Shown piece by piece: positions 51,772 to 59,455 of a stretch of DNA of 64,000 nt. The translations under genes and the position numbers were made by a program. Location: NCBI RefSeq assembly GCF_009909195.1, contig NZ_JAAAMU010000009.1, positions 62,001 through 126,000 of the forward strand, in the 5' to 3' direction. The notes beneath the pieces are model-generated. The model searched no databases. It was not told the origin of the DNA and saw only the letters and a program-made list of their open reading frames with translations. The stretch is from Paenibacillus sacheonensis (GTDB lineage Bacteria; Bacillota; Bacilli; Paenibacillales; Paenibacillaceae). Numbering within the stretch: the stretch's first letter is position 1; every line of letters starts with the position of its first letter.

Positions 51772-52457
51772 AGCGGATATTGATCATCGAAGACGATCCC
51801 GTCATCGCCGAGGTCCAGCATGATTATTTGGAAGCGAGCGGCTTGGCGGCAGACATCGCCGAACGCGGCGAACAGGGACTGGAGATGGCGCTGCGGCAGC
51901 GGTACGACCTGATTCTGCTCGATTTGATGCTCCCCGGCATGGACGGCTACGAGGTGTGCAGGCAGATCCGGGCGGCGAGCAACGTACCGATCCTGATCGT
52001 CTCGGCGAAGAAGGAAGAAGTGGACAAAATCCGCGGCTTCGGACTCGGCGCGGACGATTATATCCTTAAGCCCTTCGGCCTGGGCGAGCTCGTTGCCCGC
52101 GTGAAAGCGCATCTGGCCCGCTACGACCGTCTCGTCGGGGGCGGCGAATGGCGGCGGGACGAGCTGCGGCTTCATGGCATACGGATCGACCGCCAGGCGC
52201 GCCGGGTATTCGTGAACGAGGCGGAAGTTCCGTTTACGGCCAAAGAATACGAGCTGCTCCTGTTCCTCGCGCAGCATCCGAACCGGGCGTTCCGGAAGGA
52301 AGAGCTGTTCGAACGCATCTGGGGCCAAGACGCGCTCGGCGATTACGCCACCGTAACCGTGCATATCGGCAAGCTGCGCGAGAAGATCGAGCCCGATCCG
52401 TCCAAGCCGAGATACGTGGAGACGATCTGGGGCGTCGGCTATCGATTTAACGTTTAA
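51768..52457 (+). CDS. response regulator, OmpR/PhoB family
   Basis: 229 residues. Receiver domain with acidic EDD at 8-10, phosphoacceptor Asp52 in LILLDLMLPGMDG, Thr/Ser (SAKKEEV) and Lys in DDYILKPFG. C-terminal winged helix (about 130-229) ends GDYATVTVHIGKLREKIEPDPSKPRYVETIWGVGYRF, the OmpR signature. Overlaps the kinase gene by 4 bp (ATGA). The membrane protein gene 48 bp downstream may be a target or part of the operon. Confidence 0.95.
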   Translation: MKRILIIEDDPVIAEVQHDYLEASGLAADIAERGEQGLEMALRQRYDLILLDLMLPGMDGYEVCRQIRAASNVPILIVSAKKEEVDKIRGFGLGADDYILKPFGLGELVARVKAHLARYDRLVGGGEWRRDELRLHGIRIDRQARRVFVNEAEVPFTAKEYELLLFLAQHPNRAFRKEELFERIWGQDALGDYATVTVHIGKLREKIEPDPSKPRYVETIWGVGYRFNV

Positions 52458-52505
52458 CCATCTTAATCATAAACCGTACTTCACATTCGGAAAGGAGGCT
52501 GCCGC

Positions 52506-53018
52506 ATGAGTAAGCTTACCCTGCAACGACGGCGCATTTTGCTGCTGCTTCATCTGATCTTCGCTTCCATCATGCTCGGCGGCCAAGCGACGTTCATCAT
52601 CCTGGCCCTGACGGCCTCGATGACGGACAGCGCGGCTACCCTGCGAACCTGTTACGACGTCATGCACCTGCTGGCCGATACGAGCGTAAGGGCTTCGACG
52701 ATCGGCACGACGGTGACCGGCATCCTGCTGTCGGTGCTCACCTCCTGGGGCCTGTTCCGCTACTATTGGCTGATCGCCAAGGAAGTGCTCACGCTCGTCA
52801 CGATCGCCATCGGCTTCGTCGGGCTGCATGCATGGACGCTTCGCGGCGTTCGGCTCTCCGAAGCGCCGGTCATGAATGCGTGGGCGGAGCCGGGGTTCAC
52901 GGTGAATCATACTTGGCTGTGGATCGGCATCCTGCTGCAGTCGATCTCCTTGATCGTGCTGTTCATCCTCTCCGTATGGAAGCCGGGCGGGAAGGTCAAG
53001 GCCGCGAGAAGCCTTTAA
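52506..53018 (+). CDS. four-helix integral membrane protein (DUF2269-like)
   Basis: 170 residues with four hydrophobic segments (about 12-35, 58-78, 80-103, 138-160). AAAGGAGG lies 8 nt before the ATG. The pattern of a first helix with HLIFASIMLGGQATF and a later His (NHTWLWIGILLQ) resembles DUF2269-type proteins of unknown function. It follows the response regulator in the same direction and could be cotranscribed. Function not assigned. Confidence 0.75.
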   Translation: MSKLTLQRRRILLLLHLIFASIMLGGQATFIILALTASMTDSAATLRTCYDVMHLLADTSVRASTIGTTVTGILLSVLTSWGLFRYYWLIAKEVLTLVTIAIGFVGLHAWTLRGVRLSEAPVMNAWAEPGFTVNHTWLWIGILLQSISLIVLFILSVWKPGGKVKAARSL

Positions 53019-53052
53019 TAAGGCAGAAGTCGCAGCTTACAGCAGCTAGGCC

Positions 53053-53397
53053 CTACAACCTGATCCACACTTTCGTGCCGTCCCCAGCCTGCACATCGAC
53101 CAGAACCGTTCCTTTGCAGCGCTGCAGCTCGTTGATGAGCTGCCTGAGCGCCTGCTTCGTGCTTCGGTTTTCGACAATCGACAGCAGCAGTTCCTTCCCG
53201 AACCGGCTGCCTACCGAGCCGAAATTCGGCGCCAGGCTCGATTCATCGCCCGCATGCATGCCGTCCATGTTCAGCCAGCCTCTCATTTTGCGCCGGAATA
53301 AGCCGGAGGTCAGGATGCCGCTCCCTAGGCGTAATACGACATAAGGGACCGGAATCGCAAACGCGTGGTCCTGGCTCTTCACCTTCACGACTATCAT
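53053..53397 (-). CDS. uncharacterised protein related to its operon neighbour
   Basis: 114 residues. The N-terminal strand region VKVKSQDHAFAIPVPYVVLR aligns by eye with RVNSQDNESININVPMKLVK in the gene upstream (53404-53826), and the C-terminal LRQLINELQRCKGTVLVDVQ aligns with LLIDAIENELDGQIVDIRS. It therefore seems to be a second copy of the same domain without the N-terminal helical module. Six bp from the neighbour, so one operon. The family resembles the DUF/SHOCT-like proteins of the YvlB type; function unknown. Confidence 0.7.
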   Translation of the reverse strand: MIVVKVKSQDHAFAIPVPYVVLRLGSGILTSGLFRRKMRGWLNMDGMHAGDESSLAPNFGSVGSRFGKELLLSIVENRSTKQALRQLINELQRCKGTVLVDVQAGDGTKVWIRL

Positions 53398-53403
53398 GGC
53401 CCG

Positions 53404-53826
53404 TTACTCGATCACGACGGTGATGGTCTCTTCACCGGAGCGAATGTCGACGATTTGCCCGTCAAGCTCGTTTTCGATAGCATCGATCAGCAACGCGATA
53501 TCGATATCCTTCACATAGTTCGCAGCCTGCGGAATATTGGACGCTATGCTGTGCCCCGCCCCGAGAACGGCCTTCACCAGTTTCATCGGCACGTTGATGT
53601 TGATGCTCTCGTTGTCTTGGGAATTAACCCGTACTTTCAGCGTTTTGTTCAAATACGCGCCGGATGTCGATGACGGTTGCTTGGAATAGTCGGGTTTCCC
53701 CATTGTCCGCGCGGCTTGCGATGCGGGAGCCGTTTGCTTCAACGCGTTAATTAACTCCGAAGCCTTGTCTGAATCGATTTTGCCTTCCTGCAACATGGAC
53801 AGTACTCTGCCGATTTCTTCTTTCAT
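53404..53826 (-). CDS. SHOCT-like (YvlB-type) protein
   Basis: 140 residues. The N-terminus KEEIGRVLSMLQEGKIDSDKASELINALK is a SHOCT-like helical hairpin found in YvlB-type envelope-stress proteins. A Ser/Pro linker (about 35-60) leads to a small alpha/beta domain (about 65-140). The same helical motif closes the DUF2089 protein encoded directly upstream (ISMLENGEITADEALKMLKG), so the two gene products share a module. Translation likely coupled (14 bp gap). Probably part of an envelope-related regulatory unit (inference). Confidence 0.78.
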   Translation of the reverse strand: MKEEIGRVLSMLQEGKIDSDKASELINALKQTAPASQAARTMGKPDYSKQPSSTSGAYLNKTLKVRVNSQDNESININVPMKLVKAVLGAGHSIASNIPQAANYVKDIDIALLIDAIENELDGQIVDIRSGEETITVVIE

Positions 53827-53840
53827 CGTCTTCCTCCTCC

Positions 53841-54206
53841 TTATTCACCCTTTAACATTTTGAGCGCTTCATCCGCGGTGATTTCGCCGTTCTCCAGCAT
53901 GGAGATGACCTTCCGCTCATCGGCTTCCGGCTTCTTCTGCGCGTCGTATCCGAGGGATGCAATGATATCGTTGAGCTTGCCGCGCACCGTCGGGTAAGAG
54001 ATGCCGAGTTCTTTCTCCACTTCCTTGATGTTGCCCCTGCTCACTAGAAAGGTAATTACAAAATGGAGCTGTTCAGGCGAAAGCAGCGCCAACTTCGATA
54101 ATTCAAACTTGTTCTCGATCGTCGTCCGGCAATGCCCGCATTCCAGCTTGACGGCGTGCAACTGATGGTCGCATACCGGACACTGCGTGAGGATAGGATA
54201 TTTCAT
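53841..54206 (-). CDS. DUF2089 family regulator-like protein
   Basis: 121 residues from ATG at 54206 (GGGGAGG 3-4 nt upstream; the frame is open 14 codons further). It starts with a zinc-ribbon CPVCDHQ...CGHC (four Cys), then a helix-turn-helix-like segment LSKLALLSPEQLHFVITFLVSRGNIKEVEKELGISYPTVRGKLNDII, matching DUF2089, and ends with a SHOCT-like helical hairpin. It is first in a three-gene minus-strand operon with the two SHOCT-like relatives and is probably its DNA-binding regulator. Confidence 0.88.
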   Translation of the reverse strand: MKYPILTQCPVCDHQLHAVKLECGHCRTTIENKFELSKLALLSPEQLHFVITFLVSRGNIKEVEKELGISYPTVRGKLNDIIASLGYDAQKKPEADERKVISMLENGEITADEALKMLKGE

Positions 54207-54329
54207 ATGCCTCCCCTTTCTTTCTTTTATTAAATTATAAATCAACAAATTTAATTTGTATACGTATAATATTAACTATTTTAATTTTGTTATTAATTAT
54301 ATTGATTTAACTTACTGTCATCCATCAAA

Positions 54330-54382
54330 AGCAAAAAGGCAGCTCGGCACGCATCGAAGCGTGATCCAAACTGCCTTTTCTT
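54330..54382 (-). terminator. terminator of the RhaM-like / RraA operon
   Basis: AAAAGGCAG and CTGCCTTTT pair with an inner CACGC/GCGTG stem, giving a T-run on the minus strand directly after the stop codon. Confidence 0.85.
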
Positions 54383-55141
54383 CTATTCCCGTTCGCCGGG
54401 GTCCCCGAAATGGAACAACGGCTGCAGGTCGCGCCATAGCTGCTCCTCTTCCGAAACCTCCGGGCCCCATGGCTCGAAATGCGGGAGCATCGCGGCCGGC
54501 CAGTCCGAAGGCGTCTGCTTGGAATCCAGCAGCCCCGCGCGGGACGGCTCTACCAAGCCCGGCGACTCGGCGTACGAGAAAATATACGCGCCGAAGCTGC
54601 CGATCATGTAGTACTTGTTGAACTTGCGCGGCAGCTCTTCCTGCAGCTGATAATGCAGGTAGACGTAGCTGCTGTACATGGCCGGCTTCAGCCGTGCGAG
54701 CTTGCCGTGGCGCTGCGCCGGCTTCCAATCCGGCCGCCGCCATGGGACGTCGTCCATAGGGACGTCGTCGTGGAAAATATCGTTCATTCGCAGCACGAAC
54801 GATGCTTCCGCCTGCAGGGAAGGCCACGCGTCCAGCAGCGGTCGGAGCCCGGTCATGTCCCATAGGCGCTCAGCCTGCAGGAGAGCGGAGTCCGGCTCGG
54901 CCGATTGAGGCAGTGCCGTCCCTGCTGCCGTTGCGTTTGGACCGCCGCTCTGTTGTTCCGGCAGCTCCGCGTACAAGAATAGATAGCGCCCCAGCCGAAA
55001 TAGGCTGCAGGCAGCGGCGCCCATCGATACCAGCTGCGTTCGCAGCTCCCCTCGGACGGCCTCGAGCGCAGGGAGGAAAGCCTCCTCCCTGCCCTGCTTG
55101 ATCGCGGAGACGCCCATGAACCGGGTATCCGGCTTAGCCAT
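54383..55141 (-). CDS. protein with two L-rhamnose-mutarotase-like (dimeric barrel) domains
   Basis: 252 residues. The segment GVSAIKQGREEAFLPALEAVRGELRTQL...CSLFRLGRYLFLYAEL (about 9-60) has the pattern of RhaM sugar mutarotases, and HGKLARLKPAMYSSYVYLHYQLQEELPRKFNKYYMIGSFGAYIFSYAES (about 140-190) looks like a second diverged copy. RhaM proteins are about 104 residues, so this is a tandem fusion. It overlaps the 674-aa gene by 8 bp. It could interconvert anomers for the neighbouring enzymes; catalytic His/Tyr residues were not confirmed. Confidence 0.55.
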   Translation of the reverse strand: MAKPDTRFMGVSAIKQGREEAFLPALEAVRGELRTQLVSMGAAACSLFRLGRYLFLYAELPEQQSGGPNATAAGTALPQSAEPDSALLQAERLWDMTGLRPLLDAWPSLQAEASFVLRMNDIFHDDVPMDDVPWRRPDWKPAQRHGKLARLKPAMYSSYVYLHYQLQEELPRKFNKYYMIGSFGAYIFSYAESPGLVEPSRAGLLDSKQTPSDWPAAMLPHFEPWGPEVSEEEQLWRDLQPLFHFGDPGERE

Positions 55142-57158
55142 TGGCTGCCGCCTCCCAGGGTTCGAGGTAGGAAGGATCGTTCGCGAAACGCGTCATGCCG
55201 AGCGCAAGCGTAATCCGGCAGCCCGGCAGCAGCTCCAACTGCAGCCATTTGTCGTCCACGTCCGCTTCCCGCTCCACGGCCGGCGGCACGAAGAGCCCGC
55301 TTGGCATTTTCTCCATCGTCGTCGAACCGGACAGCTTGCTGCCGTCATCCTGGGCGGCTCCCGTCACGGTGTAAGTCACGCCCGTAAACTGATGCTCGCC
55401 GAAAGCCCCGGCTTGCAGGATGACATTGCGGGTCTCCGTCGCATTCAGGTTCACGAGCTCCACGACCGTGCGGTCCGCCGTCAGCGAGCTGACGAGCGCC
55501 GCGACGTCCTGCGGCAAGCCCGGACGCTTGACGTCCGCGTCGAAGTAACGCAGGCGGGAGGTTAACAATCCGCCGTTGTACAGCGGTGAAGGCGCGCCGA
55601 GCGTCAGCTGCAGCAAGCCCTCCAGCGTGATCGGGTTGCGGATCTGAATGTAATCGTCCTTGTAGCCCGCCGGATTCTCCGTGTCCGTCCGCATGAAGTG
55701 CAGACGCTGATAGATCTGCGACAAGTTGTAGGTCAGGATTTCTTCCGGATAGTTCGGATATTCGCCTTCCAGGTACGAGACCCACGCATAATCATGTCCG
55801 GCCTGGTCCTTCGCCCGGTAATAGCGGATATGGTCCCAATCCGGCTCGGCGTAATTCCGCAGCGACTTCAGCAGCTCGCGGTCCTTCTCCTCCATGGACA
55901 TGTACCACAGATGCGTCGGATACACGGGGTCCATCGGCTGGAACTCGAACCAGCCGTCCTTCCAGAGCACCGATTTGTCCTCCTTGCGGAACGCGACCGA
56001 CTTCGTGCGGTCCTCGAAGAGCACGTTGTTCATCTGCATGTCGAAGCCGTACCAGCCCGGATCGCCGAACTTGTAAGGGATGAAGCGCGTGCCGTCCACG
56101 ACCTCCGCCTGCTCGTTCATCTTCGCGAGCTGCGTGCGCAGGAATTCCGCGTAGGACGGATCCCGCTCGAGCAGCATCGCGTTCTGCGCCGCGACGCCGA
56201 CGCCTTGACCGATGCTGACCCAGCCGTGCGGCCATGTCCAGCCGTACCAGCCGCCGTACCATTTGCCCCCGTTATGCTCGCCGATCTTGCCCGTCAGCCC
56301 GATGTTGTCGGGGATCATGCCGCCGTTTTCCCGCGAACGCTCGATCCATGCATCGACGTAAGTCTTCACCCATGACTTGTACTTCGGATCGCCCGTGTGC
56401 AGATAGGCATTGGTCACCATGCTCGTCGCGAGCAGGTTGAGCGGCACGTCGCCGCGCGCCATCCGGTCCGCGACGGCGTTGCCGAGCGCCAGCGCGCCCG
56501 CTTCGGTCCTCGTGTCGTCGATCGTGGTGACGCCCGGGACGTCCTGGAAATGCAGGCCGTAGAAACGCATCCACTCCGCGTAGTGCCAGCCCTTGCGGTT
56601 TTGCTCGATGTTCCGGTCCGTCGCGCCCTTGCTCCCCGAATGCGGATACGGAATGATCCGATGCTCCTCGTCGTAGTTGACGACCTCCGGGTCCTCGTTC
56701 AGGAACAGTCCGGCGAAGCGCATGGCGCGCTCCCGGATCTTCGGATCCTGCGGATCCATCATGCCCATATGGTAAAAGAACGTATAGCCTTCGCCCTGAT
56801 GGAACCAATCGTAGCCCTGCTCGTATTCGTTCTCGATCATCTTGTGGCCGGTGCCGGTGTCGTACTTCGCGAACTGCTTGGTGATGGCCTCGAACTCGTG
56901 CTTGGAGAGCGACTTGAACTTCTCGTGGCCGCCTAATACGTAGAATAACGGCCAATTGAAAAAGCTCTCGTACATGTCGTCCAGCGCGTCGATTCCGGTA
57001 TGGGCATCGGACGCCGGCCACAGAATCGACCCGTCCGGACGGACGTAGCGCGCCATCAGCGGTTCGACCGCCTCGTTCATGAGATCGATCAAACGGCGCT
57101 CGAGGAGCGCCCACTTGGGCGGTTCGTAGAAAGGATGCTCGCCGCGGAGCTTAAGCAT
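55134..57158 (-). CDS. large uncharacterised enzyme-like protein (predicted alpha/alpha toroid)
   Basis: 674 residues, no signal peptide or membrane helix. The first 500 residues alternate helices and short aromatic loops (HTGIDALDDMYESFFNWPLFY, NEYEQGYDWFHQGEGYTFFYH, GKWYGGWYGWTWPHGW, DPGWYGFDMQMNN), a pattern typical of (alpha/alpha) barrel enzymes such as lyases and hydrolases acting on sugars. The last 120 residues look like a beta-sandwich (TADRTVVELVNLNATETRNVILQAGAFGEHQFTGV). I do not recognise the family. It overlaps both neighbours (RraA-like upstream, RhaM-like downstream) by 8 bp, so it belongs to the same pathway. Confidence 0.8.
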   Translation of the reverse strand: MLKLRGEHPFYEPPKWALLERRLIDLMNEAVEPLMARYVRPDGSILWPASDAHTGIDALDDMYESFFNWPLFYVLGGHEKFKSLSKHEFEAITKQFAKYDTGTGHKMIENEYEQGYDWFHQGEGYTFFYHMGMMDPQDPKIRERAMRFAGLFLNEDPEVVNYDEEHRIIPYPHSGSKGATDRNIEQNRKGWHYAEWMRFYGLHFQDVPGVTTIDDTRTEAGALALGNAVADRMARGDVPLNLLATSMVTNAYLHTGDPKYKSWVKTYVDAWIERSRENGGMIPDNIGLTGKIGEHNGGKWYGGWYGWTWPHGWVSIGQGVGVAAQNAMLLERDPSYAEFLRTQLAKMNEQAEVVDGTRFIPYKFGDPGWYGFDMQMNNVLFEDRTKSVAFRKEDKSVLWKDGWFEFQPMDPVYPTHLWYMSMEEKDRELLKSLRNYAEPDWDHIRYYRAKDQAGHDYAWVSYLEGEYPNYPEEILTYNLSQIYQRLHFMRTDTENPAGYKDDYIQIRNPITLEGLLQLTLGAPSPLYNGGLLTSRLRYFDADVKRPGLPQDVAALVSSLTADRTVVELVNLNATETRNVILQAGAFGEHQFTGVTYTVTGAAQDDGSKLSGSTTMEKMPSGLFVPPAVEREADVDDKWLQLELLPGCRITLALGMTRFANDPSYLEPWEAAANG

Positions 57159-57906
57159 AGCCGTTCTCCTTCTTCCAGTTCTCGAATTCGATCTTCGCTT
57201 CGGCGTTCGGCGGATAGTGCGTGTGCAGCGATGCGCCTTCGTCCAGCTTCATCTTGATCCAGCGCTCTTCCAGCTCGTCGTGGGCGCGGGCGATCTTCAC
57301 GATCTCTTCCACGCACTGCGGCGGAATCGCGACGACGCCGTCACGGTCGGCCAGAATGATATCGCCCGGCACGACGGACACGCCGCCGCAGCGGATCGGT
57401 TCGTTGAAGCCGACGGACATGAGCGAGCGCGGAATCGCCCCGCCGTGCACGCCTTTGGCGTAGACCGGGAAGTTGACGTCTTTTACGCGCTGCAGGTCGC
57501 GGATACAGCCGTCGACGATGATCGCCTGGCCGCCCAGGTACCGCACGCGGCGGGTGAAAATATCCCCGATGACGCCCGTCTCCATGTGGCTGCCCGTGTC
57601 GATGACGAGCACGTCGTTCTTCGTCATGGACTCCAGCGACGTCCGGTGCGGCGACTCCTCCAGCTTGTCGGACTCGTACTGCTGCTTCACGAGATCCTCG
57701 CGCAGCGGGATGAAGCGCAGCGTCACGGCGCGGCCGACCGCGCTCTGCTGGTCGTCCGGGAAGGCGAGCGGCATGATGCCTTGCATGTAGGCGTTGCGGT
57801 AGCCCATCTCGACGAGCGTATGGGACGCGGTGCTGACGCTGACGAGCTTCAGTTCTTCGAGCAGCTCGTCGCTGATGGTTGCGGTGTTTTTTACGATATA
57901 CGTCAT
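57151..57906 (-). CDS. RraA / HMG-aldolase family protein
   Basis: 251 residues from ATG at 57906 (AAGGAG 8-9 nt upstream; a GTG at 57915 touches that site). The motif GDIFTRRVRYLGGQAIIVDGCIRDLQRV contains the Gly...Arg-Asp arrangement that binds the metal in 4-hydroxy-4-methyl-2-oxoglutarate/oxaloacetate aldolases, and GDIILADRDGVVAIP is the second signature. It is longer than RraA of E. coli (about 160 residues) by a C-terminal helical extension. As an aldolase or decarboxylase it would cleave a 2-oxo sugar acid. First gene of the RraA - unknown - RhaM-like operon. Confidence 0.88.
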   Translation of the reverse strand: MTYIVKNTATISDELLEELKLVSVSTASHTLVEMGYRNAYMQGIMPLAFPDDQQSAVGRAVTLRFIPLREDLVKQQYESDKLEESPHRTSLESMTKNDVLVIDTGSHMETGVIGDIFTRRVRYLGGQAIIVDGCIRDLQRVKDVNFPVYAKGVHGGAIPRSLMSVGFNEPIRCGGVSVVPGDIILADRDGVVAIPPQCVEEIVKIARAHDELEERWIKMKLDEGASLHTHYPPNAEAKIEFENWKKENGYA

Positions 57907-58301
57907 TAGGGACACTCCTTTAAGTTTCGCTGTAGTTTGATGGAGCTGCAGGCATGGCCTTCGGCCGGTATGGGACTGCGCTCGCTGTTGTACCTCGGAA
58001 ATCTATGATTTGATAAAACATGTAGAGGTTGATTTCCGGTTACAAAGGCGAGACTCCGTCTCCATACCGGCCTACGGCCACTTTTTTTTGCTCTCTTCGT
58101 CGTTCCGACGTATCTGGTGTCCGCGCTTAGTTGCGGACACTTTGGTTCTTAGGCTGGCCCTGCGGACACTTCGGTCCTTAGTTGCGGACACCTGGGTTCT
58201 TAGAGATGGCTGCGGGTCAGCAGCCTTCCGTGCCGCACGCACCGCCGCACCTCGCACGAGATGCCGTGCGGTTGGCAGCCTTTGGCCTGCTTACTTGTCG
58301 G

Positions 58302-58488
58302 AATAAGTGCGATTCTGCACTTATTTTTACACGCGAATGGATATTGGGGGAAATAAGTGCAAATATGCACTTATTTCGACCCATTACTGTTTGAAAGAGC
58401 CTCGTGTTGGTTGATTAGTTGCAGATTTGCACCTATTTACAATTTCAGAGCGATTTTGATGGAATTAAGTGCATATTTGCATCTATTT
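58302..58488. repeat. four-palindrome element, TGCA family, copy 3
   Basis: Palindrome centres are 58313.5, 58363.5, 58425.5 and 58475.5 (spacing 50, 62, 50). The second is AAATAAGTGCA-AATA-TGCACTTATTT, perfect; the others use AATAAGTGCG, TTAGTTGCA/TGCACCTATT and AATTAAGTGCA/TGCATCTATT. It lies between two minus-strand genes of the same catabolic locus. Confidence 0.88.
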
Positions 58489-58532
58489 CTTACCTATCGA
58501 CTCTCGGAAGCATGGCACGTTGGCTAGTTAGC

Positions 58533-59438
58533 CTACTTGAACAAGGACGGCGCGCCTTTGAACAGCTGCAGCACGCGCTCGTGATCCTTCGGATCCAAGC
58601 CTTGGCCGTCGCAGAAGGCGGCGTTGGCCCGAATGAAGCTGCTGGTCGCAGCACCCGTCAGGGTAACGTGAATATCGGGATTTTGCAGGCTGAAGCGATA
58701 GCCCGGCTCGATGAGCCCCTTCGGCTCGGTGCGGCGCAGGAACTTCAGCTTCTCCATCCGCTCCGCGGCCGCGTCGATCATGTCCTGGCCCAGGAACTCG
58801 GCCGGTGATTCGGCGAGCAGGCCCATGCCGAGCACACTGCCGTTGATGACGCCCATGTTCTTCGCTCTTGCCAGCGGCAGGATCTCGTCCGCCGCGGAGA
58901 AGTCGACCAGCATGTAGCGGGCATAAAATTGGATCGCGTCGAACTGGTCCGTCTCCATGTAACGCTTCATGAGCGGCAGGACGCGCGTGCTGAAGCCGAT
59001 ATTGCGGATCTTGCCGTCGGACCGAAGCTTCTGCAGCGCGGGAAGCGTCTCGTTCATGATGAGCTCGTAGGGCTGCTTCTCCAAGTCGTGGATCTGCAGG
59101 AGGTCGACGTAATCCGTCCGCAGCCGCTTCAAGCTGCCCTCTACGGAAGCGATCGTGCTCGCGTAGTCGTGGGGCAGATCAGCACGCACGGCTTTGGTCG
59201 ACAAGACGACCTTCTCCCGCCGGCCGCCGCGAAGCGCATTGCCGATCCGCTCCTCCGACTTGCCGCTTCCATACAGCGGCGCCGTGTCGATGAAGGTAAT
59301 GCCGAGGTCGATCGCCTCGTGAACGGTGCGCTCCATCTCCGCCTCGGTCGTGTTCTCGAAGCCGCCGCCGAGCGGCGCGCCGCCAAGCCCCAGCTTGGAA
59401 ACGCGAAGTCCGGTCTTGCCGAATGTGGTATATTCCAC
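58533..59438 (-). CDS. aldo/keto reductase family dehydrogenase
   Basis: 301 residues, GTG start, 17 bp after the FAH gene. TIM-barrel AKR motifs: GLRVSKLGLGGAPLGG, catalytic Asp in FIDTAPLYGSGKSEERIG (Asp and Tyr), Lys in VVLSTKAV and His in VDLLQIHDLE. The closest described relatives by motif are D-threo-aldose (L-fucose) and L-galactose dehydrogenases. It would oxidise a sugar at C1 with NAD(P) to a lactone. Together with the FAH protein it suggests a non-phosphorylative sugar oxidation route. Confidence 0.9.
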   Translation of the reverse strand: MEYTTFGKTGLRVSKLGLGGAPLGGGFENTTEAEMERTVHEAIDLGITFIDTAPLYGSGKSEERIGNALRGGRREKVVLSTKAVRADLPHDYASTIASVEGSLKRLRTDYVDLLQIHDLEKQPYELIMNETLPALQKLRSDGKIRNIGFSTRVLPLMKRYMETDQFDAIQFYARYMLVDFSAADEILPLARAKNMGVINGSVLGMGLLAESPAEFLGQDMIDAAAERMEKLKFLRRTEPKGLIEPGYRFSLQNPDIHVTLTGAATSSFIRANAAFCDGQGLDPKDHERVLQLFKGAPSLFK

Positions 59439-59455
59439 GATGTTTTAGCCCCTTT

